Source: Chaetoceros tenuissimus (taxonomy: Eukaryota; Bacillariophyta; Thalassiosirophyceae; Chaetocerotales; Chaetocerotaceae). From it: a stretch of 56,547 nt of DNA. Position 1 is the first letter of the stretch, and every line of letters begins with the position of its first letter. Where the stretch lies: positions 1-56,547 of the forward strand of contig BLLK01000034.1 of assembly GCA_021927905.1 (NCBI GenBank), given 5' to 3'. The notes below the pieces were generated by a model. It saw only the letters and a list, made by a program, of their open reading frames with translations. It had not been told where the DNA came from and ran no database searches. Shown piece after piece: positions 43,285 through 53,572 of this stretch. The position numbers and the translations under genes are program-made.

Positions 43285-44622
43285 CTATTCAGCGATGATG
43301 ATGAGACTTTTCTCCACAAAAAAGAAACTAAAGATAAAGGAATCGAAATTGAAGGCGCAGATACAATCCTTCATGGCGACTGTAAATTTGCTTGTTTCAT
43401 ACATGAATCTAACAATGGAACAACAACACTACATGTCCCCAAAGGTTCCATAACTCATAAAATCTCCAAGATACTGGAAGAAGGCAAAGCCGCATCTATC
43501 ACGAATGATATTAAGAACAACAACATGTCAGAAAACACCACAATACATGAACGTATGTCCTTTTATTATTCAGACGGATCCAGCGCTGAATTCCTTCGTG
43601 CACTGATATCTAAAGGTGGAATTATGATGAATGATACTTTTACCACAGCAGTAAATAACTTTCTGGGTCAACCCCTCCCTATTCTGAAACAATTTGTTGG
43701 TGAGAAAAACCACTATATTGGAAGAGCTGGCAAATTAGTGGATGAATATGGTATTGAAGTCAAAAACGCTCATGTTACAGGCGGGCATTATCATAGAGGA
43801 CACAGAGATTTGCAATATCTATTCAGTGATATGTGTAGAAAAGCGAAATTACATTGCGAATTAGAGCCATCTAACATATTCACCAACCTCCCTAATGATG
43901 TTGGCGAAAGATATTATGCTACGACATCCAACGAAGATCAAATTCGTCCTGATCTTCAAATCCATAACTACAAAACAGCAAAACGAGGGTTTGGCATTGT
44001 GGAACAACCCCTTATTGGTGAAGTTAAAACTCTTCGTGTAGGCGCTAACAACCGTTATTGTCACACACGTCCCAATAAACCTGCTGTAGAAAAGCGAGCC
44101 AAAGAGATTTGCAAAGACTATGCCAACAAATGTCAAAAACTCGATGAAAAATATAGTAATGGAGGAAAGCATTTTGAAACTGGGATGAAGAAATTTGCAA
44201 AAGGGGGTATTATCCCCATTGTCATTGGAGCATATGGAGAAATCAATCAAGAAGCTAAGACTATTGTCTCAGAACTTGCAACATTTGCTTCCAGATACAA
44301 AGAAACTGCAAGAATGACTCCCGCAAGTTTCAAAGATGCAGGTCAAAAAGATCCTTTCCAAGTAATATATGGACAATTCCGAACAATACTTGGTTGTATG
44401 ACAGTTAGAATTCAAGCAGAACTCATTCTTCAAAGAATCCATTACATCCGTTCTTCGAAAATAGCTGCTGAAACTACTGCCAAACATGGACCCCCAAGAG
44501 GAAGATTTTGGGAATATTCTCCTTCTTGGTTTAATAATAGAGAAAATGAAGACGCATTTCATGAATTCAACACATTTACAAGATCATCTCGAAACAATTT
44601 TTATGGCTCTGACGATGATTGA
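43285..44622 (+). CDS. PD-(D/E)XK-type nuclease domain of retroelement kind (5' end uncertain)
   Basis: From ATG 43525 it encodes 365 residues, but the same frame is open and protein-like back to 43285 (FACFIHESNN, LHVPKGSITHKISK) with a TTCAG acceptor-like site at about 43292, so an upstream exon or truncated 5' end is likely. The core has HYHRGHRDLQYLFSDM, then RPDLQI (Asp143 from ATG 43525) and LIGEVKTLR (Glu166, Lys168), the D...ExK pattern of this nuclease fold. A conserved-looking tail follows (GIIPIVIGAYGEI, ELATFASRY, MTVRIQAELILQ). Such a region follows the reverse transcriptase in many non-LTR retroelements; here no RT is nearby. Either an element remnant or a domesticated gene. Confidence 0.65.
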   Translation, partial: LFSDDDETFLHKKETKDKGIEIEGADTILHGDCKFACFIHESNNGTTTLHVPKGSITHKISKILEEGKAASITNDIKNNNMSENTTIHERMSFYYSDGSSAEFLRALISKGGIMMNDTFTTAVNNFLGQPLPILKQFVGEKNHYIGRAGKLVDEYGIEVKNAHVTGGHYHRGHRDLQYLFSDMCRKAKLHCELEPSNIFTNLPNDVGERYYATTSNEDQIRPDLQIHNYKTAKRGFGIVEQPLIGEVKTLRVGANNRYCHTRPNKPAVEKRAKEICKDYANKCQKLDEKYSNGGKHFETGMKKFAKGGIIPIVIGAYGEINQEAKTIVSELATFASRYKETARMTPASFKDAGQKDPFQVIYGQFRTILGCMTVRIQAELILQRIHYIRSSKIAAETTAKHGPPRGRFWEYSPSWFNNRENEDAFHEFNTFTRSSRNNFYGSDDD

Positions 44623-44809
44623 AACTGTTACGAAAAATAACGGCAAATAATACGTCAGTCCGTAATCCGTCAACAACAATACCTAGAAAATCCTAAACTA
44701 AAATTCATTCACACAGGCTTTGTAAATATTGCGTTCTAGTCTACTAGACGTAGCTTTAGATTGTTATTTGGCTTCGTTTGTATTGGAGGAGAGTGTCGAC
44801 TAGCTAGTT

Positions 44810-45110
44810 CTGACCCCTTGTCCCGACGAGAGAACCGGCGGAATCCGCATCCCCTTTCTCCCCTCTGCTATCCAACCCTAAGCCTCCGCACCACCGCTAC
44901 CTGTTGCTAGACGTGCACTCTAGCATGGACATGGGCTTAGAGCAGAGAGAGAAAGGGATTCCAAAGGTTAACAGGAACGTACCTAAAGCGGATCACCGTG
45001 AGCGAGCGGTGAGGAACGAGGAACACTTGACCTGTTGAGTTGGTGCACACCTATCTGAGAGGGCAAGACGGAGGAAGAAGCATAGCGCCTGAGACGTTTT
45101 TCTACAAGAG
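44810..45110. other. GC-richer segment with an imperfect long hairpin
   Basis: Composition rises clearly above the surroundings. Arms at about 44850-44890 (CCCTTTCTCCCCTCTGCT, CCTAAGCC) and about 44934-44966 (GGGCTTAG, AGCAGAGAGAGAAAGGG) are complementary apart from small interruptions. It could be a structured non-coding RNA or transposon untranslated region. I recognise no family. Confidence 0.35.
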
Positions 45111-46900
45111 AGGCCATTTTACTATTGGACTTAGGCCTTTACGGCACTTTTAATTGTCCTCGGACAAGTTTTCGGCTGTTTGGCATTTTCTGCTGGAGGA
45201 CTAATATAGTGGTAAAATAACTAACTGGCGAAAGGTCGACCTCCATTGGAGGGGTCTGACCGCAAGCTCTTCGAGCTTTGAGCACTACACACACACACAC
45301 ATAATCACAACGAGTTGTAATGTTGTAATCAATCTCTCTCCCTCTATTCATAGCCGACCAAGTGCATTGAAAATTTATATTCAGTAGTTTTGTTTTGATT
45401 TGAAACCAGGAAAATGGGGAAGATGGCGCGAGGTAGGCCAAATAATAACCAAGGGATATAATCAACGCGACGGAGTGTTGAGTGTTTACTCTCCTCGTTT
45501 CCTTCCTCGTTCCTTGTTCAGCACAGCAAACCGCTGTAGCTTCATTGTCGTCAAGAGGCTCGAGAGAAGAAAGAGAGGACGCTGATGTAATTGAAATGCA
45601 AAATAATGAGGAAGCAGAAGAGAATACACTTCAAGGGTTGGACTAAAAATAGGAGCATAGGTACTATGCAGAAGCAAGCGACAGAAGTTTCTTCAGGATC
45701 CCATGTTTTTTTAAAAAATACACTGCAGCATGTTCCAGCATACTATGGCTGATCAAAATGGAACCTGCCCTGTATTAAATAGATCTCCTATCCAGCGCGT
45801 TCTTCCAAGGAATTTGACGCAGACATAATGTAGAGGAAAGAAATGGCAATGAATCACACAATGAAAAAGTCCACAGTCCACAGTGAGAATATCGAGTGTA
45901 TATCTCATCTATCTAATGGATCTCCTGTGCATGCAAATCGTGTCGTTGGAATAAGTGCTACCCGTACGGGCGCAAATGGAGAATAAATACGGTTACTAGC
46001 GTGGAAACGAGTACGACGGTGTAAAAATGTTAGATGGATGGGAATGGTGCTTCGATTCCTTCTGGTTCGCAGGTCAACAGTTTGTACATTCTATTACAAC
46101 CTTATATTAAAAAATATACTTCAAATTCAAAAACAGTATAGTACCACAAAGCGTCGGAAAAAAACAAGGAAGAGAAAGTATAGCGAGTTATCCAGGTTTG
46201 TTTTTGTCAAGTCTGCGGTCAGAGCACTTGCACAAAAGGCATACGTAACAAGAAGGATTGTGAAAAAAAGCCAGCATAATGTAAAATTAGATAATTGTAG
46301 AGCAATTTTCATGTATGTTTCAATGTTTTCGAGCCTCAATTTCTCTGCTTCGCTCTTTTCATGGTGTTGTGATTATTGTCATATCATGATGGCTACCTTT
46401 CTTTTGATTGGACGAAAAATATGTATAGATTTGAAAAATATTGCTGAAGATTTTGGGTTTGAAGCTGCAAGCGTATCTTTTACTACCATAGGAAGCAAGT
46501 AGACAGGTAGCTTGGTTGTGGTATTTACGAGCTGTTTGACAAATAATGTTGGTGAATTCGTGCTTGTGGAAGAGATGAACAATGAAAACTCTCATAGATG
46601 AGACATTGAGGATATGCATGATACAAAAATGAAATAGGAGAAACGACGTTGAGCAAACCCCACTCGGGAAATATCCATCCTACCACAACCTACCTATCCT
46701 ACTCATCCCACATAAACCTACCTCGATCTGGATCTAAATAGGCCTCAATTTATCGCCGAATCTGCTCTCACTTTTCTATTTTGGTGCACCTTTTTCTCGC
46801 ACAGCCACAATTGGAATTAAAGATCCCTATACTTGCAAGAGTAGATTTGAGTTTGACAATTTTATTTCCAAACCTTGGAAATGCATAGTAACCAAGAAGA
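45111..46900. other. No supported gene; contains a (CA)n tract
   Basis: A CA microsatellite lies at about 45286-45302. Open frames of up to 154 codons around 46038-46502 have AT-rich, non-protein-like composition on the plus strand, and the opposing frames show no known domain. This may be the 5' flank of the hAT-like element, but no terminal repeat was found. Confidence 0.4.
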
Positions 46901-48792
46901 ATGCCCCACCTTTTGAGAGAGGAGGGCCTAATAAAAAAGGGACACAGTCTTACATACAGAGATGGAAAAGTATTCTGCAACAATTGTTATACTTATGTCC
47001 CGAAAAAATTTGGCCAACATTTAGCTGGTGATAAGCATTGGAATTCATTCACGAAGACACAGGAAAGTCTAATCACTAGTGGCAGGAAAGAAGGCGAAAC
47101 CAGCAAGGAAGCTGATGAGCGAATCCTAGACGAAGTTATTGAGCAGCTTAAGAAAAAGCAACTTGAAGAAGACTTAGCAGGTCTGACTGTTGATAAGGTG
47201 GTGGACAAATTTAGAATGCAGGTCTATGAGATACACCTCAACAGTAACATGTCGGATTCGATGCTTGAGACTTTCAAGGAAGCGCTTGATTTGAAGGGAA
47301 ACCCAAATTTGAATCTTGGTAATGTGAAAGATTTACCTCGACTAATTGGGAAATCGTTGCGGGAAAAGCAGCTAAAGAAAATCAAGTGGACTTTGGATGG
47401 TTGTTATCCTGCTTTTGTTTCAATATCTGACGGAAGCCCACTTGGGGCAAATGCAGAAGCCATTATTCTGCGGTTGGTGCGCATCCATGACCACAAGATT
47501 GTGGAGATACTAATTTCTCTGCAGTTATATCAAACATCTTTGTCAGGAGAAGGAATAGCAGTGCACCTAATAAATGAGTTGAAAAGGTTTGGTTTAGACT
47601 TAGAGAATTGGAAAGCCTCAATTATGGATCGAGCGAAAAATAATCAAAAAGCAATATCTGAGATCAATACCAAGTCATTTTACAAACCGTCCTTTTTCCC
47701 ATGTTTTCCACATGTATTCTCAGGACCGGGAAAGGAGTTCAAAAAGATATGTAAGGAATACTACGAATTTCAGAAACATTTAAACACTGCTATCATGTTC
47801 CGTGGGAAGCTATATCTTTGCAAAAGAGTCCATGAACGAATCGCCCGTCATAGCAGGAGGAGTGCGCTGGTATCTGGACTGGGAGCAGTCAGTACAGCTA
47901 AATGGTTTTGGAATAAGAAATATAATTTCAACTTGAGTTCCTTATGCAGAGGCTAAGAAGTTGTCAGAGAAATCGATTGTCAAGTTGAAGAAGTCATATG
48001 ACACAACTCTAAAGTTATTAAAAATTAAGTGCAGGTGGCGACAATTGCAGAAATAGGTCGAGAGTTCTGTCTAGCAACTTACCTTTCAGAAGGAGAAGAC
48101 CCCCTCACTATCTGTATGTATACAATTCTTGAACGAATTGAGAATTTTGTGCGACGAGGACCACACTTTTCAGAGGAGTCATCAACTAGAAAGCAATGTA
48201 GACACGCAGCTGAGGAAGTTGCAAAACAACGCAATCCAATACTTGCGCAGATAGATGAAGCAGAATCTTCAATCAATACATTAAATGCAGAAAAAGAGAA
48301 TTTACAGGCATCACTTGAAGAAGCAGAAAGTGCTTTGGCTGATGCGAATGGAAGGTCAACGTCGGCTAGAGGAAGGCGTAGGAATAACCACCAAGACTTC
48401 GCTGCAATGGCAGGTCGTCGTACATCAACTGCAATTGATATGCAAGGTAATGTTGATAAGAAAAAGGAAGAATTGGAAGCTAAGAAGAAGGAAATAGATG
48501 AGAAGAAAAAGGAATTGGCAGAACACGAAGATGAATTACTTGAGCTTGATGGAACGTTTGATGGATTGATTTCAGAAGATGACTTCATTGAGTACTGTAA
48601 AGACATTGCAAAGGTTGTCTTTGATAAGTATGAGAAACTGTTTTCAGATGAATCAATAAGAAAAGCGCAAAAGGCATTCAATGCATGTAAAATCTTTGAC
48701 ATTCTATGGCTTCAAGATGGTCAAACAGTTGATGAAATCAAAGGGCACATTGATGAACTGAAAAATTTCGGTTTCAAAGAGTTTTGCGATTT
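46901..48792 (+). pseudogene. hAT-like transposase, frameshifted and truncated at the duplication boundary
   Basis: ATG 46901 begins a 351-codon frame. A BED-like zinc finger (about 31-52, FCNNCYTYVPKKFGQH then HW) is followed by RNase H-like core blocks: FVSISDGSPLGANAEAIILR (first Asp), IMDRAKNN (second Asp region), FPCFPHVFSGPG and GAVSTAKWFWNKKY. The frame stops at 47954; homologous-looking residues continue in another frame (AKKLSEKSIVKLKKSY) and return to the first frame by about 48035 (IAEIGREFCLATYLSEGEDP), then a long charged coiled coil (48190-48560) and FDKYEKLFSDESIRKAQK. It ends at 48792, where block B begins, losing its C-terminus. Either two indels or an unspliced intron. Family assignment is from motif layout only. 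Confidence 0.55.
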
Positions 48793-49887
48793 TAGTAGAT
48801 ATCGCCCTAACAAGAGAACTCCACCAAAACCAAAGACTGCCTTCACAATCAACGCTCCAAACTCTGCTGCTGTTTGTGGTCCAGACCCAGCAAGAACCGG
48901 TAAAAGTACGAGCAATGGCGCTACGGCAAGATCTTGCAATAATAAAATACTTAATCCAGCAATACCCTCTGCGCGATCTTCCCAGCCTTTACTTTTCAAT
49001 ACCGGCAATACAAATGCACTAGAACTCAGCGCTCCAGCCGAAGCAATACAGAAAGCCTGAACTGGTGATGACAATATCGGTCTCAATAATTCATCATCGA
49101 CATTAAGAAAGGAAAATGCATCAAGTGCTTGCAAAATATATGGTCCACCAATCAAAGTACCAAAGAAAAATAATGCCATACTGCTCATAATCTGAAATAA
49201 TCCCAAGTTTGAAAATGCCTTTAAATCTTTGATGCGATCTGGAGACAAACCTAGACCCTCGTTAAAGAGTAAAAATAAAATACCAAAGTCTCCCAACTCT
49301 AAATCCGCTTCATTGTTGGAAAACATTTGTAGATTGTATGGTCCTAGGATACAGCCAATCAGCAGAAACAATAGTGTAGGATTCATGCCTAATGAATTTG
49401 ATAATGGGATGACCAATACGGTCACAAATAAAAAAGTTAAAATATCACGCCCTAATGAAGCCAAGGTATCAGCTTCGATCGAATTAATAACTTGTTCTGT
49501 TGGCATAGCTTCTGCAGGAAGAGCATCTAAGGCATGAAGATGTGAATTCGATGATGACGCAGCATCTGATGTAATATCCAAAGCACTACTGAGAGCATGT
49601 AATACTGCATCAACAGGGGCAGGATCTGATAAAGCCACTGAAATAGATGATAAAAAATCATGTGTTGTAGATAGCTGCATACTATTTCTACTATGTCTTC
49701 CATGTGAGTACTTTATTCTTTTGTGATATATATCATGAGAATTTTCCCGCATAGGTCGCACATCAAAAATATTGTGTCTTATGTTTGCATGACCAAAGGT
49801 TGTTGACGGCGACATGAATGCATTTGTCATCATGGATTGACAAACACATAGCAAACTTATTATTTGCATTCTTGACCGCCTCTTCAT
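48793..49887 (-). pseudogene. KEA-type antiporter, 3'-truncated (block B)
   Basis: Start ATG 49887, with the same plastid-type leader as block A (MKRRSRMQ...TNAF-MSP). The exchanger part is nearly identical to block A through LLLGRYLL, where homology ends at 48793 and the reading frame runs antisense into the transposase fragment (KSQNSLKPKF...) to a stop at 48721. The rest of the exchanger is missing, so a working antiporter is unlikely. Several substitutions cluster in the N-terminal linker (SRNSMQLST for RGNNMQLSA). Confidence 0.88.
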
Positions 49888-50266
49888 TTTTATATTATAT
49901 GGAAAATATTTAAAATCGCAAAATGCGGATTTGTATTGAAGCAATGTTGTACAACTGATGTAAATGAATATGGCTTGTAGAGAGTCTGTTTTCTGTTGTG
50001 AGAAAGCTGCAGAAGAAGCCGATCATTTTCATTGAAGATGACGAAAGATGCTCTTCAAATAGAAATTTATTTTCTAAATTAGCATATTGACATCTACAAA
50101 AATAACGGTAACCGATAACAATGACGCTACAGTTTTGTAAGACGCGATGATGGATGACGACGAAAGGAAAAAGGAAATCTTTTCCACACATCTTTTTGTT
50201 TCTCTCCCTCATCTTTTACAATTGAAGACATTGACCATTTACCTACCAATTTCAGGGAAACTAATT

Positions 50267-50863
50267 ATGTACAGATCAGCAGCTTCTCTTCTACTTCTTG
50301 TTTCGGGGGCTTCAGCGTTTGGAGTTCCAGATGTCCAGGCATTTGCAAAAGATTTTTCCAAGAAAGCAGCAGCAACTGCACTCTCTGGACTCATTCTATC
50401 CAATACAGCAGTTCCAATTTTGCCAGGTGGAGAAGCTCATGCTGAAGCTAGGCTCGTAGGAGAGATCAAAACTTCTGGTATTGTATTCAAAGATACACTG
50501 AATATTGAGCAATTTGATGATCCAAAGGTTAAGGGGGTGACTTTGTATATTAGTAATTTTCAGAAACCAATCAACGAGCGATTGAATCCTAAGGATTTCT
50601 TCACTGATCCAAGTTATGCATCGGTCACTTGTGCTCGCACTGGTCCAGTTGCTATTGCAGATAATATTGCGAAAGGCAAACAGGGCGAAGAAGTCTTTGA
50701 AGAAAACAAATCTCTTCTTTTCAAGCAACTTCGAGTTCAAAGAATTTACGACGAAGAGAATAACACTGTTGTTTATGCATCATTCAATACTAGGCTCGAT
50801 AAAAACTCAGATAATAACAAGTCTAGATTCAAGTCATCTGTATGTGCTGTGAATCTAAACTAG
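50267..50863 (+). CDS. CreA-family protein, plastid-targeted (block B, intact)
   Basis: 198 residues from ATG 50267; upstream in-frame ATGs (50147) are less likely because the signal peptide begins here: MYRSAASLLLLVSGASAF, with the diatom ASAF motif followed by GVP. A second Ala-rich stretch with a likely thylakoid-type signal (ALSGLILSNTAVPILPGGEAHA) precedes the mature domain: VFKDTLNIEQFDDPKVKGVT, ISNFQKPINE, SYASVTCARTGPVAIADN, KSLLFKQLRVQRIYDEENN, VYASF. This matches the bacterial CreA family (PF05981), a periplasmic protein of unknown biochemical role. A thylakoid-lumen location is inferred. It is the only intact copy in the window. Confidence 0.88.
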   Translation: MYRSAASLLLLVSGASAFGVPDVQAFAKDFSKKAAATALSGLILSNTAVPILPGGEAHAEARLVGEIKTSGIVFKDTLNIEQFDDPKVKGVTLYISNFQKPINERLNPKDFFTDPSYASVTCARTGPVAIADNIAKGKQGEEVFEENKSLLFKQLRVQRIYDEENNTVVYASFNTRLDKNSDNNKSRFKSSVCAVNLN

Positions 50864-50992
50864 TTAAAATAGGACCGATTATAAAATCAAAGTAAATCGT
50901 ATTATCAATGTAAACATGTGCTAAAAAATTGTTCAAGGCAATGCTAGGAAATGACTCATGTGAAAGTTATAAGTAGAAAAGTTCAAATTAAT

Positions 50993-52415
50993 TTACACTA
51001 GCGCTCCATTGTCAGAAGGTTGCAATGGCGCATTCAATGGAGATCCATTGAGGCCTCTCACTCTCCTCATTCTGCGTCCTGCCCTTCTTCTACTACGACG
51101 ATTTCTACGTCTTTCATCAGCAGATAATCTCATCTGTCTTGGTCTACCCTCCAATGGGATATCTCCTGAATCAAAACTATCACCGCTCGTTGGGGATTCA
51201 TAGCTTTCAGATAGCTCTAAAGAGGAATTATATGATAGTTCCAAATCTCCAAAACTATCATTATCACCATCGTTTCTTTCATTAGCGTTACCGTCATTTG
51301 ATCTCGATGAGATGGAATCGTTGGACTGTACCCTTGTAAGATTTTGTCTTCTCCTTCTGTTTAGGAGACGACGGATATTTGCAAATGTTCTTGCTCCTGG
51401 TGCAATCGCATCTTCTGTTGGAGATCCTGGTGGAGGGGACATGGACGAGTTTCGAGGTATCGTTAGAGAAGGATTTGCTTGTTGCTCATCAGTACTTGTT
51501 GTGTTTGAGTTTGTAGCTGTTGAAGAATTTGTATTCTGTTGAGAGCTGGGGAAGAGAGATGCAGATATTGTGGCACGAATGGCTTGAGAAAAAGATTCCG
51601 CTGATGTTGTGAGAGATGCAAGATCTGACAAAGAATATCGACAGGCTGGACAGCTTGCATTGGTTTGCATCCATGGGTCAACGCAGGATTTATGGAACTC
51701 GTGATTACATGGTAAGCATCTAATCTCATCACCTACTTCATACTCGACAAGGCAAATGGGGCAACAATTTTCGTCGTCCTCATCTGCAAAATCAAAATTC
51801 ATTGCTGAGGAATCATTTTCTTCTGATGATGAGGTAGTTTGCTGTTTCGGTTGATTCTCTGTATTTTCGCCAGGCACTCCCTCAGTTTCATACTTCTTTA
51901 AAGGTAAAGTATCTATTATATCTTGACCAAGTCCATTCCTTCCGAAAACACTTCCACCAAGCGTAGGATCTGCATTTAAGGCATCAGCATTCGTAGCTTC
52001 AATTTCTTGTCGTCGTTGTGCAACACCACATGCATACGTGAACATCATCGACATCATCATCACGGTCAATAAAATTACAAATTACATAGGCTGCTCCAGC
52101 ATCGGCAATTGGACCGTCTTCGCTTCGGACGAGATATTCAACTTTACTTGTTTCTCCAGCAATATGCAAACTCCAAACACCAGTAATTTCGGAAGTCTGT
52201 CTATATCTCCCGCCCCATACGAATATATTTCCAAACTGTTCGGACAAAACTGCTGTATGTTCTAATCGAATAGACACTGTTTCAGGCTGAAGTCCACTAT
52301 AAGATGCGACATACCACACAGAAGGCTGCGAAGTATTTTGTACTGGAGGCATACTTATCATGGTGTCGTCATATACATAACTAACTTCTTGATTGTCGAC
52401 AGGGTCAATCATCAT
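50993..52415 (-). pseudogene. Kelch/TM/RING-H2 gene, frameshifted by a 7-bp duplication (block B)
   Basis: Same gene as 2287-3702. At about 52072-52085 the sequence reads AAAATTACAAATTACATAGG where block A reads AAAATTACATAGG: a 7-bp tandem duplication at the start of the membrane segment. From ATG 52415 translation therefore stops at 51999 (ending in CMWCCTTTTRN), losing the anchor and RING finger. The downstream frame, with an intact RING-H2 (CPICLVEYEVGDE), stays open and could in principle start at an internal Met in the membrane segment. Other differences from block A are a handful of substitutions. Confidence 0.9.
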
Positions 52416-52630
52416 TTTGTAGCCCCCAAAAGAGGCCAATATTGTTTCCTCTCCTCTAGCTCTCTATTGTCTAACTTCCATCCAACAACAGAATGATATG
52501 CACGACCGATCCACATTTCACAGTATTTTTTTTCTTTCCAGTGTTGATTTCGCCTTTCTTTGGTCGTGGATTCCCATAGTTGCTACATTGAAAACTTGTG
52601 CTACTATCACATGTCCAAGAAAAATTAAAA

Positions 52631-52897
52631 TCAGAAGCAGTAGAAATTTGTTAATGTCCGCTCAAATTCCTTTCGCTCCCAAACAGAGCCAATGGGGAAA
52701 CACAGCGCAGCCTTCTCCTACAAGGTCTTGTCATCGAGATTCATTGCTTCATTTACATCCATGCCTTGTGGAGGGTCATCTTTGAAGGGTGCTGACTTGA
52801 ATAAAACATCTTTTTCATCAGGAACCGCAGCCAAAATGTTAGTTGGCACATTCTGTTTGAAGTCTCCAGTGAAGCGAATTGGATTTTGACGGACCAT
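52631..52897 (-). pseudogene. Small hypothetical ORF, interrupted by a stop (block B)
   Basis: Counterpart of 3915-4181, starting MVRQNPIRF at 52897. One substitution turns the GAG of LEEK into TAG, and a nearby change alters an Ile to Val. If the block-A ORF is a real gene or exon, this copy is inactivated. Confidence 0.45.
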
Positions 52898-53316
52898 ATT
52901 GCATTAAATGATAACATGTGTTGATCGATATCATATTGCAATGAATATTGATAGCAAAACTATTTCCACGGTAAGCCCAAGGCATTTCACGGTGCATATA
53001 TTTTTCATATGTAATGTGAATGGTAACATCACTACATCGAAGTTGCATGTCGCAGGAATAGCTACAACCTCACTGAATCAATTGTAAAAGTCAATTCTCA
53101 TTGTTGTATGGAGTTGGAGAAGCAGTGAATGAATACATAATGATAGTAGTAGGAGAGCAATTGCATGGCGTGCTTTATTCTTTGCAATGTATTGTACATT
53201 ACTCGTATCATAATACACAACATGATGTGTGGTTGAGAAGAAGGACAGGCTAACAAATATGAGAGTTTTATTGACACTTGTCATACGACAAAAGATATAC
53301 GGGATTGACCTGGGAA

Positions 53317-53324
53317 TGACGTCA
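53317..53324. promoter_or_regulatory. CRE-like TGACGTCA upstream of HSF copy B
   Basis: Conserved counterpart of 4603-4610, with near-identical flanks apart from one substitution and one small insertion downstream. Confidence 0.4.
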
Positions 53325-53572
53325 TTAACGGCTACCTAACGACTGAATGCACACTGCCTGTGCCTGTACTACTGACTCTCAACCTTCAAGACTCTAGTAC
53401 GTACTGTACAGACGATTGTACGTACTAAAATTGTGATACAGTACCTTGCATACATTTTTAACATTTAACATCCTTCCTCCTTCTAAGCTTCTCTTCCTTG
53501 ACCCCAAGCAAAAGCAAGTAAATAAACTCGTCTCTATAACTTGTGTAAATTGATCAATCAACAAATTTCACT

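Noticed and set aside
43080-44700. Terminal inverted repeats around the nuclease gene (TTGACG...GGAC words)
   Set aside because: Similarity is too short and interrupted to be called.
46038-46619. Possible genes on both strands (up to 154 codons)
   Set aside because: No recognisable motif, overlapping opposite frames, AT-driven composition.
48029-49060. One continuous 343-codon protein across 48793
   Set aside because: The part after 48793 is antisense to KEA and also occurs antisense in block A (199-585). It is a fusion by-product.
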